From Cupriavidus basilensis (GTDB lineage Bacteria > Pseudomonadota > Gammaproteobacteria > Burkholderiales > Burkholderiaceae), in the NCBI RefSeq assembly GCF_000876015.1, contig NZ_BBQM01000001.1, forward strand, positions 124,001-188,000: a stretch of DNA of 64,000 bases. The letters are read 5' to 3'. Made by a program: the position numbers and the translations under genes. Below, one piece after another: positions 18,417-30,290 of the stretch. Numbering within the stretch: position 1 is the stretch's first letter; every line of letters starts with the position of its first letter. A model generated the notes under the pieces. The model saw only the letters and a program-made list of their open reading frames with translations, ran no database searches and was not told where the DNA came from.

Positions 18417-19049
18417 TCACGGCCTGGCCGCGGGGCTGGCCGGCGGCGGGACCGTGATGATGGTGCCGTGTACGTTACCCAGCAATTGTACTTCGCGGGT
18501 GACGTTGTTGAAGACGAGCCCGTTGGCGGTCATCACGGAAGGCCCGCGCGTGAGCTTGACGGCCTTGTCGGTCTTGACGATGTCGTCGTTGACCAGCACC
18601 TGGAAATACTCGGAGGCGGCCGTCATGGGCGGGTCCTTGGACGGGTCGGGCCCCTGCGCGCGCACGATCAGGGCGTTGCCGAACAGGTCCACCACCGAGC
18701 CCTCGGCGTTCATGGTGCCGCGGTCGGCATGGCCCGTGACCGGCGGGCGGCCGATCTCGTAGGCGCGCATGGCCGGCCTGGTCACTTCGTAGGTCTGGTC
18801 GTCGGCGAAGTGGATCATCTTGTCGCCGGTGAAGCGCATCTTGGTGTTGCCGTCCTCGGCCAGCTCGGTGGCCGAGAAGCGGACCATGTAGTAGTCCGGC
18901 TCGTGCTTGGCGCCGACCGGCCCGGCGGGCGCCTCGCGCGGCGAATTGACCTGCACCAGCCAGAACGTGCTGCCGGCCACCAGCGCCATCAGCAGCAGGG
19001 GCAGCAGCCGCATGCCGAGCCGGCCGAGGGAGGACAGGAATTCCCGCAT
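18417..19049 (-). CDS. lptC: LPS export protein LptC
   Basis: A bitopic inner-membrane protein that takes LPS from LptB2FG and hands it to LptA. The 210-residue product has an N-terminal transmembrane helix (about 10-32, LGMRLLPLLLMALVAGSTFW), then a periplasmic jellyroll (PDYYMVRFSATELAEDGN, FTGDKMIHFADDQTYEVTRP, RGTMNAEGSVVDLFGNALIV, TREVQLLGNVHGTI). It begins only 15 bp after the kdsD stop; the kdsC gene that separates them in most relatives is missing. Confidence 0.93.
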   Translation of the reverse strand: MREFLSSLGRLGMRLLPLLLMALVAGSTFWLVQVNSPREAPAGPVGAKHEPDYYMVRFSATELAEDGNTKMRFTGDKMIHFADDQTYEVTRPAMRAYEIGRPPVTGHADRGTMNAEGSVVDLFGNALIVRAQGPDPSKDPPMTAASEYFQVLVNDDIVKTDKAVKLTRGPSVMTANGLVFNNVTREVQLLGNVHGTIITVPPPASPAARP

Positions 19050-19064
19050 GTGTCGTGGCCGGCC

Positions 19065-20048
19065 TCAGATGACCTTGGCGCGGGTCAGGTCGTGGATGTG
19101 CAGCGCGCCCACCAGGCGGCCGTCGGCGTCGACCACCAGCATCTGGTTGATGCGGTTGGCCTCCATCACCTGCACCGCTTCCACGGCGAGCTGGTCCGGG
19201 CCCACGGCGTGGGGCGAGCGGTGCATGACCTCGCTGATCGGCATGGTCTTCCAGTCGCGCGGCGTCTCCAGCAGGCGGCGCAGGTCGCCGTCGGTGAACA
19301 CGCCGATCAGGCGCTCGTCCGGGTCCACCACGGCGGTCATGGCCATGCCCTTGCGGGTGATTTCCATCAGCGCCTGGGCCAGCGGCGTGTTTTCGCGCAC
19401 CTTGGGCACGGCGTTGCCGCTGCGCATGACGTCGCGCACGTGCGTGAGCAGCTTGCGCCCGAGCGCGCCGCCCGGGTGCGAGCGGGCGAAGTCTTCCTCG
19501 CCGAAGCCGCGCGCGTCCAGCACCGCCACCGCCAGCGCGTCGCCCATCGCCAGCGCGGCGGTGGTGCTCGCGGTCGGCGCCAGGTTGAGCGGGCAGGCTT
19601 CCTTCTCGACGCCGGCATTGAGGTGGGCGTCGGCCAGCTTGGCCAGCGCCGATTCCGGGTTGCCCGTCACCGAGATCAGCTTGGCGCCGATGCGCTTGAC
19701 GATCGGGACGATCGACAGCAGCTCGGCGGTCTCGCCGGAATTGGAGAAGGCGATCAGCACGTCGTCGCGCGTGACCATGCCGAGGTCGCCGTGGCTGGCC
19801 TCGGCGGGGTGCACGAAGAACGAGGGCGTGCCGGTCGAGGCCAGCGTGGCCGCCACCTTGCGCCCGATGTGCCCGGACTTGCCCATGCCCGACACCACCA
19901 CCCGGCCGGTGCACCCGAGCGTGAGCTCGACGGCGCGCGCGAACTCGCCGTCCAGGCGGCCCGCGAGGGCGGCAACGGCTTCGGCTTCGATCTGGAGCGT
20001 GTCGCGGGCGAGCCGAAGTGCTCGATCCGCATTGAAATTAGCTATCAT
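19065..20048 (-). CDS. kdsD: D-arabinose 5-phosphate isomerase
   Basis: Converts ribulose-5-phosphate to arabinose-5-phosphate, the first step to Kdo of LPS. The 327-residue product has an N-terminal SIS domain (about 35-170: GRVVVSGMGKSGHIGRKVAATL, FFVHPAEASHGDLGM, LIAFSNSGETAELL, and the catalytic His region). Two CBS domains follow (about 210-325: MRSGNAVPKVRENTPL, VFTDGDLRRLLE, DGRLVGALHIHDL). The start at 20046-20048 is divergent from the antiporter gene 153 bp away. It is the first gene of the LPS/rpoN run, so the operon promoter should lie in that spacer. Confidence 0.96.
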   Translation of the reverse strand: MIANFNADRALRLARDTLQIEAEAVAALAGRLDGEFARAVELTLGCTGRVVVSGMGKSGHIGRKVAATLASTGTPSFFVHPAEASHGDLGMVTRDDVLIAFSNSGETAELLSIVPIVKRIGAKLISVTGNPESALAKLADAHLNAGVEKEACPLNLAPTASTTAALAMGDALAVAVLDARGFGEEDFARSHPGGALGRKLLTHVRDVMRSGNAVPKVRENTPLAQALMEITRKGMAMTAVVDPDERLIGVFTDGDLRRLLETPRDWKTMPISEVMHRSPHAVGPDQLAVEAVQVMEANRINQMLVVDADGRLVGALHIHDLTRAKVI

Positions 20049-20201
20049 GGCGACGAAGTATACCAACGAATGCGATGGCGCTTTGGCTGTTCCGGGGATC
20101 GGGGCGGCCGTTGCGGCTGCCGCGCCTGCCGCAACCCGCCGGCAGGGCCGCCCGCGCCGGGCCTGGCCCTGGCGCGGGACGGCGCACCCAGACCCCTTTC
20201 G

Positions 20202-22181
20202 ATGCATTCTCCGCTGGACCTGACTCTCGTGCTGCTGGCCGCCGCCGTGTTTGGCGTGGTCGCTTTCCGCATGCTGCAATTGCCGCCGATGCTGGGCTAC
20301 CTGGCGGTCGGCATCCTGATCGGGCCGCACGCGCTCGGGCTGGCCAGCGATACCGCGCAGACCAAATACCTGGCCGAATTCGGCGTGGTCTTCCTGATGT
20401 TCTCGATCGGGCTGGAGTTCAGCCTGGGCAAGCTCAAGGCCATGAAGCGCCAGGTGTTCGGCCTGGGCGGCTCGCAGGTGGTGCTGTCGATGCTGGCGGT
20501 GGTGCCGGCGAGCTGGCTGTTCAACTGGGCCTTCCCGCTGTCCTGGCAGGCCTCGGTGGCGCTCGGCGGGGCGCTGGCGATGTCGTCCACGGCCATCGTC
20601 TCCAAGATGCTGTCCGAGCGCCTCGAGCTGGAAAGCGAGCACGGGCGCAACATCATCAGCATCCTGCTGTTCCAGGACCTGGCCGTGGTGCCGCTGCTGA
20701 TCGTGATCCCGGCGCTGTCGCGCGACCCCGGCGACCTGGTCATGGCGCTGGTGCTGGCCACGGTGAAGATCGCGGTGGCGCTGAGCGTGATCTTCTTCCT
20801 CGGCCAGAAAGTGATGAGCCGGTGGTTCCACGTGGTGGCCGCGCGCCGCTCGCAGGAACTGTTCATGCTCAACCTGCTGCTGGTCACGCTGGGCATGGCG
20901 GCGCTGACCGAGCGGCTCGGGCTGTCGATGGCGCTGGGCGCCTTCATGGCCGGCATGCTGATCTCCGAGACGCCCTACCGCCACCAGGTGGAAGAAGACA
21001 TCAAGCCGTTCCGCGACGTGCTGCTGGGGCTGTTCTTCGTCACCATCGGCATGCTGCTCAACATCCACGTGGTGCTGGACCACCTGTGGCTGGTGCTGGC
21101 GCTGCTGGTGGTGCCGATCCTGTTCAAGCTGCTGCTGATCGCCGGGCTGGCGCGCCTGTTCGGCTCGCGCCAGGGCGTGGCGATCCGCACCGGGCTGGGG
21201 CTGGCGCAGGCCGGCGAGTTCGGCTTCGTGCTGCTCAACCAGATCGACGGCCTCAACCTGGTGGACCCGGTGCTGACCCAGGTCATCCTGGCCTCGATGC
21301 TGCTCTCCATGCTGGCCGCGCCGTTCCTGATCCAGTACAGCGACGCCATCGTGCTGCGCTTCGCCGCCAACGAATGGCTGATGCAGTCGCTGAACATGAC
21401 GCGCATCGCCGTGCAGAGCCTGCAGACCGAGAAGCACGCCATCATCTGCGGCTTCGGCCGCAGCGGGCAGAACCTCGCGCGCATGCTGGAGCGCGAGGGC
21501 ATCACCTACGTGGCGCTCGACCTCGACCCCGACCGCGTGCGCGAGGCCGCCGGCGCCGGCGACACCGTGGTGTACGGCGACGCGGGCCGGCGCGAGGCGC
21601 TGATCGCCGCCGGCCTGCACCGCGCCGCGGCGGTCATCATCACCTACGCCAACACGCCGTCGGCGCTCAAGGTGCTGCACCACGTGCAGGAGCTCGCGCC
21701 GGCGCTGCCGGTGATCGTGCGCACGGTGGACGACTCGGAACTCGGCGTGCTGCAGAAGGCCGGCGCCACCGAGGTGGTGCCGGAGATCATCGAGGGCAGC
21801 CTGATGCTGGCCTCGCACGCGCTGGTGCTGCTGGGCGTGCCGATGCGGCGCGTGGTGCGCGGCGTGCAGCAGGCGCGCGACGCGCGCTACAGCCTGCTGC
21901 GCGGCTACTTCCACGGCCGCGACGACGACGAGGACATGGTGGAGCGCGAGTCGGTGCGGCTGTGCTCGGTCTCGCTCGGGCCGGACGCCACCGCGCTCGG
22001 GCGCAGCCTCGGCACGCTCGGGCTGGAGCGCATCGGCGTGGAGGTGACGGCGGTGCGCCGGCGCGGCATCCGCGCGTTCGACCCGCAGCCCGAGACCGTG
22101 CTGGAGCCGGGCGACATCGTGGTCCTGCGCGGCCAGCCCGAGGCGCTGGAAGCGGCGGAAAAGCGCATGCTGACGGGCTGA
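20202..22181 (+). CDS. Kef-type monovalent cation:proton antiporter with RCK domain
   Basis: A CPA2-family potassium (or sodium) efflux antiporter. The 659-residue product has about 12-13 transmembrane helices (1-380), including [18 protein letters not shown] and the segment [15 protein letters not shown] TrkA-N/RCK nucleotide-binding domain follows (about 410-530, [15 protein letters not shown] with GxGxxG), then a TrkA-C domain (about 570-655). This matches KefB/KefC architecture, but no KefF/KefG-type partner lies nearby, so glutathione gating is uncertain. It is divergent from kdsD, a conserved neighbour pair in Ralstonia/Cupriavidus. Confidence 0.9.
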   Translation: MHSPLDLTLVLLAAAVFGVVAFRMLQLPPMLGYLAVGILIGPHALGLASDTAQTKYLAEFGVVFLMFSIGLEFSLGKLKAMKRQVFGLGGSQVVLSMLAVVPASWLFNWAFPLSWQASVALGGALAMSSTAIVSKMLSERLELESEHGRNIISILLFQDLAVVPLLIVIPALSRDPGDLVMALVLATVKIAVALSVIFFLGQKVMSRWFHVVAARRSQELFMLNLLLVTLGMAALTERLGLSMALGAFMAGMLISETPYRHQVEEDIKPFRDVLLGLFFVTIGMLLNIHVVLDHLWLVLALLVVPILFKLLLIAGLARLFGSRQGVAIRTGLGLAQAGEFGFVLLNQIDGLNLVDPVLTQVILASMLLSMLAAPFLIQYSDAIVLRFAANEWLMQSLNMTRIAVQSLQTEKHAIICGFGRSGQNLARMLEREGITYVALDLDPDRVREAAGAGDTVVYGDAGRREALIAAGLHRAAAVIITYANTPSALKVLHHVQELAPALPVIVRTVDDSELGVLQKAGATEVVPEIIEGSLMLASHALVLLGVPMRRVVRGVQQARDARYSLLRGYFHGRDDDEDMVERESVRLCSVSLGPDATALGRSLGTLGLERIGVEVTAVRRRGIRAFDPQPETVLEPGDIVVLRGQPEALEAAEKRMLTG

Positions 22182-22227
22182 TGCCCGCCGTCAGGCAAAT
22201 GCGCGGATCGCGGTCAGCTACCTACCG

Positions 22228-22620
22228 TCAGGCCGCCGCGCGCGGCGCGGCCGTGGCGCTCGCCGCGCCGTCGGCCCACGACGGCGGCAGGCCTTCGAGC
22301 ACCGAGCGCGCGTCGAGCGAGCGGATCGGCACCAGCGGGTCGGCCGGGATGCGGCCCTCGCCCTGCAGCATCAGGTAGCGCAGGCAGCACACGCGCAGGA
22401 AGGACGTGAAATTGGCCGCCTCGCCCCGGTAGGCCACCAGTTCGTCGTGCAGCCGCGTGATCAGCTGGCCCACGCTCATGGCGTCGCGCCGGGCCAGCGT
22501 TTCCAGCACTTCCCAGAACAGGCTTTCCAGGCGGATGCTGGTGGCCACGCCATGCAGCCGCAGCGAGCGCGACTGGCACAGATACGACTCCGGATTGGCC
22601 CGGATGAAGATTTCGCACAT
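22228..22620 (-). CDS. Ribbon-helix-helix domain protein
   Basis: A 130-residue protein, predicted cytosolic and possibly DNA-binding. Residues about 20-60 ([20 protein letters not shown] followed by [10 protein letters not shown]) have the strand-helix-helix pattern of RHH_4-type domains. [10 protein letters not shown] is a second conserved helix, and the C-terminus is Ala-rich and probably disordered. The start was placed at 22618-22620 behind GGGAG; an upstream ATG (22662) lacks such a site. It is convergent with the antiporter gene and lies just downstream of the DJ-1 gene on the same strand. Its target is unknown. Confidence 0.75.
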   Translation of the reverse strand: MCEIFIRANPESYLCQSRSLRLHGVATSIRLESLFWEVLETLARRDAMSVGQLITRLHDELVAYRGEAANFTSFLRVCCLRYLMLQGEGRIPADPLVPIRSLDARSVLEGLPPSWADGAASATAAPRAAA

Positions 22621-22683
22621 GGGAGACTCCCGTTCGGCGCGGCCGGCGGGCAACGCAAGCACGCGGGCCGCCTCCGGCAGCCT

Positions 22684-23262
22684 CTAATGTACGATCCGGG
22701 TGCCCAGCACCGCAAGGAACTGCGCCAGCCAGGCCGGGTGCGCCGGCCATGCCGGGGCGGTCACGAGGTTGCCGTCGGTATGGGCCTGGTCCACCGGGAT
22801 GTCGGCGTACTTGCCGCCGGCCAACCGCACTTCCGGCGCGCAGGCCGGGTAGGCCGAGCAGGTGCGCCCTTCCAGCACGCCCGCGGCGGCCAGCAGTTGC
22901 GCGCCGTGGCAGACCGCGGCGATCGGCTTGCCGGCGCCGGCGAAGTGGCGCACGATCTCCAGCACGCGCTCGTTCAGGCGCAGGTATTCGGGGGCGCGCC
23001 CGCCCGGGATCACCAGCGCATCGTAGGCGGCGGGATCGACCTCGGCGAAGGTCGCGTTGAGCGCGAAGTTGTGGCCGCGCTTCTCGCTGTAGGTCTGGTC
23101 GCCCTCGAAGTCATGGATGGCGGTCGCGCAGCTCGCGCCGGCCTTCTTGTCCGGGCAGACCGCGTGCACCGTGTGGCCGACCATCTGGAGCGCCTGGAAC
23201 GGCACCATCGTTTCGTAGTCCTCGGCGTAGTCGCCGACCAGCATCAAGATCTTTTTTGCCAT
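22684..23262 (-). CDS. DJ-1/PfpI family protein
   Basis: A glutamine-amidotransferase-like protein of 192 residues. The nucleophile elbow [14 protein letters not shown] (Cys about 118) and [12 protein letters not shown] are typical of the PfpI/YhbO group, some members of which act as deglycases or chaperones on glyoxal-damaged molecules. AGGAG lies 7 nt before the chosen ATG ([17 protein letters not shown]). It precedes the ribbon-helix-helix gene (63 bp) and is divergent from apt. The exact substrate cannot be told from sequence. Confidence 0.88.
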   Translation of the reverse strand: MAKKILMLVGDYAEDYETMVPFQALQMVGHTVHAVCPDKKAGASCATAIHDFEGDQTYSEKRGHNFALNATFAEVDPAAYDALVIPGGRAPEYLRLNERVLEIVRHFAGAGKPIAAVCHGAQLLAAAGVLEGRTCSAYPACAPEVRLAGGKYADIPVDQAHTDGNLVTAPAWPAHPAWLAQFLAVLGTRIVH

Positions 23263-23440
23263 CGCGGTCTCCTGTATGGTTACGGGTGCCCGGCGGGGCG
23301 CACGCGCGGACGGACCGCGCGCCCGGCCCGCCCGGCGCGAGCCCATTGTGTTGCCGTTCGCGGCCGCCCGGGTAGTAACCCATTACCGCATCCTGTCCCG
23401 CAGCCTGTTCCGCACCCCTCCGGCATCCGGCCACCGCGGC

Positions 23441-23463
23441 CGGCCTGCCGGGCCGGCAGGCCG
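23441..23463. promoter_or_regulatory. Perfect 11-bp-arm palindrome before apt
   Basis: CGGCCTGCCGG and CCGGCAGGCCG flank a single G, ending 15 nt before the apt start. In mRNA it would form a very stable hairpin directly upstream of the weak ribosome-binding region; as DNA it could be an operator. Confidence 0.55.
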
Positions 23464-23478
23464 CACCAACGAGTTCCC

Positions 23479-24051
23479 ATGCCCAATACCACCATCCAGT
23501 CGTCCGCCCTCGGCCACGTCACCGAATACCTGCGCGAGCGGATCCGCACCGTGCCCGACTGGCCGCAGCCCGGCGTGATGTTCCGCGACATCACCCCGCT
23601 GCTGCAGGACCCCAAGACCCTGCGCGTGCTGATCGACGTCTTCGTCCACCGCTACATGGACGCCCGCCTGGACCTGGTCGCCGGCATCGACGCGCGCGGC
23701 TTCATCCTCGGCGCGATCGTCGCCTACGAGCTCAACCTCGGCTTCGTGCCGATCCGCAAGAAGGGCAAGCTGCCGTTCCAGACCGTGTCCGAGGAATACG
23801 AGCTCGAATACGGCAGCGCCACCGTCGAGATCCACGCCGACGCCTGCAAGCCCGGCGACCGCGTGCTGCTGATCGACGACCTGATCGCCACCGGCGGCAC
23901 CATGATGGCCGGGCGCAAGCTGCTCGAGCGCCTGGGCGCCACCGTGGTGGAGGGCGCGGCCATCGTCGACCTGCCCGAGCTGGGCGGCTCGCGCCTGCTG
24001 CTCGACAGCGGGCTGCCGCTGTTTACCGTGTGCCGCTTCGACGGGCACTGA
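23479..24051 (+). CDS. apt: Adenine phosphoribosyltransferase
   Basis: Salvages adenine to AMP using PRPP. The 190-residue product has the N-terminal hood ([26 protein letters not shown]), the adenine-site [31 protein letters not shown] (the flexible loop region) and the PRPP-binding [14 protein letters not shown]. Length is typical. A large upstream extension of the reading frame is not coding. It is followed 40 bp later by a LysE-type exporter gene on the same strand and uses PRPP made by prs. Confidence 0.96.
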   Translation: MPNTTIQSSALGHVTEYLRERIRTVPDWPQPGVMFRDITPLLQDPKTLRVLIDVFVHRYMDARLDLVAGIDARGFILGAIVAYELNLGFVPIRKKGKLPFQTVSEEYELEYGSATVEIHADACKPGDRVLLIDDLIATGGTMMAGRKLLERLGATVVEGAAIVDLPELGGSRLLLDSGLPLFTVCRFDGH

Positions 24052-24091
24052 AGCCGGGCGCGCGCCTGAATCAATCACCGGAGCCTCTGCC

Positions 24092-24706
24092 ATGCCGGAT
24101 CTGCTGCTGTTCCTCGTCACCTCGGTCGCCATCACGCTGGCGCCCGGGCCCGACAACCTCCAGGTGCTGGCGCGCGGCATGGCGCAGGGGCGCCGCGCCG
24201 GCGTGGTGGCGGCGCTCGGCTTCGCCTCGGGCTGCCTGTTCCACACCGTGGTGGCCGCGGTCGGGCTGGCGGCGGTGCTGCGCTCCTCGCCGCTGGCGTT
24301 CCAGTGCATCAAGTTCGCCGGCGCGGCCTACCTGATCTGGATCGGCATCCAGGCGCTGCGCTCGCGCGGCGCGCTCGGCCGGGGCGCCGACGCGCCGGCG
24401 GTGCCGCTGGCGCGGGTGTTCCGCCAGAGCGTGCTGGCCAACCTGATGAACCCCAAGGTGACGCTGTTCTTCCTGGTGTTCCTGCCGCAGTTCGTGCGCG
24501 CCGACGCCGCCCACGCGGGCTGGCAGATGCTGCTGCTGGGCATGGTGTTCATGCTGCAGACGGCGGTGGTGTTCTCGCTGTTCGGGCTGTTCGCCGGCGT
24601 GCTGGGCGACTGGCTCCGGCACCGGCCGCGCGCGGGCCGCTGGCTCGACCGCGTGGCCGGCGCCATCTTCGTGGCGCTCGGCGTCAAGGTCGCGCTGCCG
24701 GCCTGA
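24092..24706 (+). CDS. LysE/RhtB-family exporter
   Basis: An inner-membrane amino-acid (or related small molecule) exporter of 204 residues. Six hydrophobic segments are visible. The family motif TLAPGPDNLQVLARGMAQGRRAGVVAALGF is split across helix 1 and the first loop, and NPKVTLFFLVFLPQFV is the second conserved region. GGAG lies 8 nt before the ATG. It is close downstream of apt and could be co-transcribed. The substrate is not predictable. Confidence 0.88.
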   Translation: MPDLLLFLVTSVAITLAPGPDNLQVLARGMAQGRRAGVVAALGFASGCLFHTVVAAVGLAAVLRSSPLAFQCIKFAGAAYLIWIGIQALRSRGALGRGADAPAVPLARVFRQSVLANLMNPKVTLFFLVFLPQFVRADAAHAGWQMLLLGMVFMLQTAVVFSLFGLFAGVLGDWLRHRPRAGRWLDRVAGAIFVALGVKVALPA

Positions 24707-24778
24707 ACGCGCGCGGGCGGCCCGGCGCCGCCGCGTTGCGCCGCGTGCCCACGCCCTGTCCGCCCCCCGTCCGCGGCG

Positions 24779-24807
24779 TTGCCCGCCCATGCGTGGCGGC
24801 GCATAAT
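24779..24807 (+). promoter_or_regulatory. Candidate sigma-70 promoter before the phosphate transporter
   Basis: TTGCCC (24779-24784), a 17-nt spacer and CATAAT (24802-24807) lie about 160 nt upstream of the NptA-PhoU start, within a 259-bp spacer that has no gene. The match to consensus is partial. Confidence 0.3.
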
Positions 24808-24965
24808 GCCCTCTTGACAACGATACGATGGCCGGGCGGCACCTTGCGCCGGCATTTGCATCAGCTCCGGCATCAGCGCCGCGCCCGGCCCCGCGTCCGG
24901 CCCCGCATCTTCCGGCTCCTGCATCTGCCCTCGCAACGGCGGCACCGGTCACAAAAGGGCAGACC

Positions 24966-26648
24966 ATGGGCGTTCTACTTCATTTGCTTTCCGGCGTGGC
25001 GCTGCTGGTGTGGGGCACCAACATCGTCAAGGTGGGCATCCTGCGCGTGTACGGCGCCAACCTGCGCCACGTGCTCTCCTCCAGCATCGCCAACCGTTTC
25101 ACGGCGTTCGCCGCCGGCCTCGGCGTGACCGGGCTGGTACAGAGCAGCAACGCCACCGCGGTGATCGTCAGCTCCTTCGTCGGCCAGGGCCTGATCGCCG
25201 TGGCGCCGGCGCTGGCCATCATGCTGGGCGCCAACGTGGGCACCGCGGTGATGGTGCAGGTGTTCTCGCTGGACCTGTCGTGGCTGTCGCCGCTGCTGAT
25301 CTTCGTCGGCGTGATCCTGCACCTGAGCTGGAAGGGCAACAAGCCCGGCCACGTCGGCCGCGTGCTGATCGGCCTGGGGCTCATCACGCTGGCGCTCGAG
25401 CTGATCTCCATCGCCACCCGGCCGGTGGTGCAGGCCGCCGGCGTCAAGGTGCTGTTCGGCACGCTGACCGGCGACCCCACGCTGGACATGCTGGTCGGCG
25501 CCTTCCTCACCATCCTGTGCTATTCCAGCCTGGCGGTGGTGCTGTTCTGCGGCGCGCTGGCCTCGGCCGGCGTGGTCTCGCTGCACGTGGCGATGGCGCT
25601 GGTGCTGGGCGCCAACCTCGGCTCCGGCATCTCCGCGCTGCTGACCACCTCGGGCAACAACCAGCCCGGCAAGCGCGTCACGCTGGGCAACCTGCTGTCG
25701 CGCCTGCTCGGCTGCGTGATCGCGCTGCCGCTGCTGGGACAGGCCGAGCGCCTGCTGGCGCTGCTCGACGCCGATCCGCAGCGGCTGGTGGTCAACTTCC
25801 ACCTGCTCTTCAACGTGGCGCTGGCGGTGCTGCTGCTGGGCGCCACCGGCCCGCTCGCGCGCCTGTGCGAAGCGGTGCTGCCGGGGCGCAACACCGGCGA
25901 CAGCCAGGTCACGCCGCGCCACCTCGACGCCGCCGCGCTGACCACGCCCACGCTGGCGCTGTCCAACGCCGCGCGCGAAGTGCTGCGCATCGGCGACCGC
26001 ATCGAGCAGATGCTCGACAACATGCTGCGCGTGCTGCGCACCAATGACGCCAAGCTGGCCACCGCCACCTGCCGCATCGACGACGAGGTCGACGACCTCT
26101 ACACCGCGATCAAGCTCTACCTCACCCAGATCAGCCTGGAAGCGCTGGACGAGCGCGACGGCCGCCGCTGGACCGAGATCATCTCGCTCACCATCAACCT
26201 CGAGCATGCCGGCGACATCATCGAGCGCATCCTGCTCGACGCGCGCGAGAAGAAGATCGCCCACAACCTGGCGTTCTCGGAAGCGGGCATGGAGGAAATC
26301 GCGCAGATGCACGCGCGCGTGGTGGCGAACCTGCGGCTGGGGTTGTCGGTGTTCCTCTCCGGCGACCTCAAGAGCGCGCAGCAGCTCATGAGCGAGAAAG
26401 CCACCTTCCGCGAACTGGAGCGCCGGTTCGCGCGCAACCACCTGCAGCGCATTGCGGTGCAGACCGCGGAGAGCATCGAGACCAGCTCGCTGCATCTCGA
26501 CATCATCAGCAATCTCAAGCGGCTCAATTCGCTGTTCTGCGCCACGGCGTATCCGGTGCTGGAGGAAGCGGGGGTGCTGAATCGGAGCCGGATGAAGGAG
26601 GATGATGGGGAGCCGCCGGTGGGGGTGGTGTCTTCGGCGGGGGTTTGA
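24966..26648 (+). CDS. Na/Pi-cotransporter II with C-terminal PhoU-like domain
   Basis: A 560-residue inner-membrane protein of the NptA/PNaS family joined to a PhoU-like helical domain, as in E. coli YjbB. The membrane half (about 1-315) has the inverted repeats with the QSSNAT and SSLAV signature regions (GLVQSSNATAVIVSSFVGQG; CYSSLAVVLFCGALASAG) and GANLGSGISALLTTSG. The soluble half (about 340-540) carries PhoU-type helices (VLRIGDRIEQMLDNMLRVL, EIISLTINLEHAGDIIERI). It probably exports or imports phosphate under internal control. The tail is low-complexity and merges into an unusual non-coding module. Confidence 0.9.
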   Translation: MGVLLHLLSGVALLVWGTNIVKVGILRVYGANLRHVLSSSIANRFTAFAAGLGVTGLVQSSNATAVIVSSFVGQGLIAVAPALAIMLGANVGTAVMVQVFSLDLSWLSPLLIFVGVILHLSWKGNKPGHVGRVLIGLGLITLALELISIATRPVVQAAGVKVLFGTLTGDPTLDMLVGAFLTILCYSSLAVVLFCGALASAGVVSLHVAMALVLGANLGSGISALLTTSGNNQPGKRVTLGNLLSRLLGCVIALPLLGQAERLLALLDADPQRLVVNFHLLFNVALAVLLLGATGPLARLCEAVLPGRNTGDSQVTPRHLDAAALTTPTLALSNAAREVLRIGDRIEQMLDNMLRVLRTNDAKLATATCRIDDEVDDLYTAIKLYLTQISLEALDERDGRRWTEIISLTINLEHAGDIIERILLDAREKKIAHNLAFSEAGMEEIAQMHARVVANLRLGLSVFLSGDLKSAQQLMSEKATFRELERRFARNHLQRIAVQTAESIETSSLHLDIISNLKRLNSLFCATAYPVLEEAGVLNRSRMKEDDGEPPVGVVSSAGV

Positions 26649-26678
26649 GGTTGATGGGGGGGAAGGTTTTGGAGGTCT

Positions 26679-26700
26679 AAAGTCAAAGTCAAAGTCAAAG
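26679..26700. repeat. AAAGTC hexamer tandem repeat
   Basis: Three perfect AAAGTC units plus AAAG, 31 nt past the transporter stop. It is strikingly AT-rich against the surrounding sequence and is directly joined to the left hairpin pair of the module. Confidence 0.85.
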
Positions 26701-26705
26701 GCTTT

Positions 26706-26752
26706 CGCTCCTCCGGAGCGACCTACTTTCTTTTGTCCGAAAAGAAAGTAGG
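26706..26752. repeat. Left composite hairpin of the 26.7-27.3 kb module
   Basis: Two hairpins in a row: CGCTCC-TCC-GGAGCG (26706-26720) and the 13-bp stem CCTACTTTCTTTT/AAAAGAAAGTAGG with loop GTCCG (26722-26752). The second has the same stem and loop design as the hairpin at 27297-27327, which lies in reverse orientation. It could also terminate the transporter transcript. Confidence 0.85.
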
Positions 26753-27296
26753 CCAAGAAAGCGGACTGCCTGGCCGGCAGGGGCAGAAACGTTGGGATTT
26801 CTCTTGTTGGTGGTTTCGTGGTGGGGCCTGCGGTTCTGCTGGGATCCTGCCGTTACCGGTGCGAGCGGCCACGATCTGGCTGGCGGTATGGGTTTCGGGG
26901 TCAGACCTATGATGGCGGGCGCACTGCTGGTTCGGGCATCTGCCGTTACCGGTTTTGGCGGTCACGGCGTAGCACCCTCGTGTTTTCGTGGTGGGCGTGG
27001 TGGACCGGGGCGCGGGTGTTGGCGGGTACGCGCTCGAATAGGGACCACCGCGCCCACCACGAAACCAGCACCATCTCTATGACGAGCCCATCCGCCCCGG
27101 TCGCGGCAGCAGCCCGAAGGGCCTGGACCAACGCCATCATGCAGCGCCACCACGAATCCAATTTCGTTTGCGACGCCGCAGGCGAGCAAACCGGTAGCGT
27201 CAGCAGTCTCATCGAAGCCAACGCGCGCACCACGAAACCACCACCAACCATAAGGTCTGAGTGCCCAGCCCCCCTGCAAGGGGTCTGCTTTCTTTG
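26753..27296. other. Repeat-rich non-coding interior of the module
   Basis: No credible gene is seen; frames that cross it lack ribosome-binding sites and domains. TTCGTGGTGG occurs forward near 26815 and 26985, and its complement CCACCACGAA occurs near 27056, 27148 and 27229. TGCCGTTACCGGT occurs near 26849 and 26941, followed each time by a related GCGGCCACG/GCGGTCACG. GTTGGTGGT lies beside the outermost copies on both sides. The base composition is less GC-rich than the neighbours. Confidence 0.7.
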
Positions 27297-27348
27297 GTTA
27301 CTTTCTTTTCAGACAAAAGAAAGTGACTGGCAGCCCCGCGCAGCGGGG
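27297..27348. repeat. Right composite hairpin of the 26.7-27.3 kb module (inverted)
   Basis: GTTACTTTCTTTT/AAAAGAAAGTGAC with loop CAGAC (27297-27327, one G-T pair), then CCCCGC-GCA-GCGGGG (27334-27348). Read on the opposite strand this gives GC hairpin, then CTTTCTTTT hairpin, then CCAAAGAAAGC, the same order as the left side. The pair therefore forms long inverted ends. It lies about 80 bp past the uvrA stop. Confidence 0.85.
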
Positions 27349-27425
27349 ATGTCATACGGCCGTTGGGTTCAAGCACCAACAACCGCCCGAGCCTCAAGGC
27401 CCACAACAGCCCGGACAAGGATCCC

Positions 27426-30290
<2,865 letters not shown>

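Noticed and set aside
26706..26752. Reading the hairpins after the phosphate transporter only as an ordinary terminator
   Set aside because: The loop is followed by GGCCAAGAAA rather than a T-run, and a mirrored copy exists at 27.3 kb; termination may occur but does not explain the whole structure.
26946..27251. Minus-strand frame of 101 codons inside the inverted-hairpin module
   Set aside because: No ribosome-binding site, no domain, and it is made of the repeated words described for the module.
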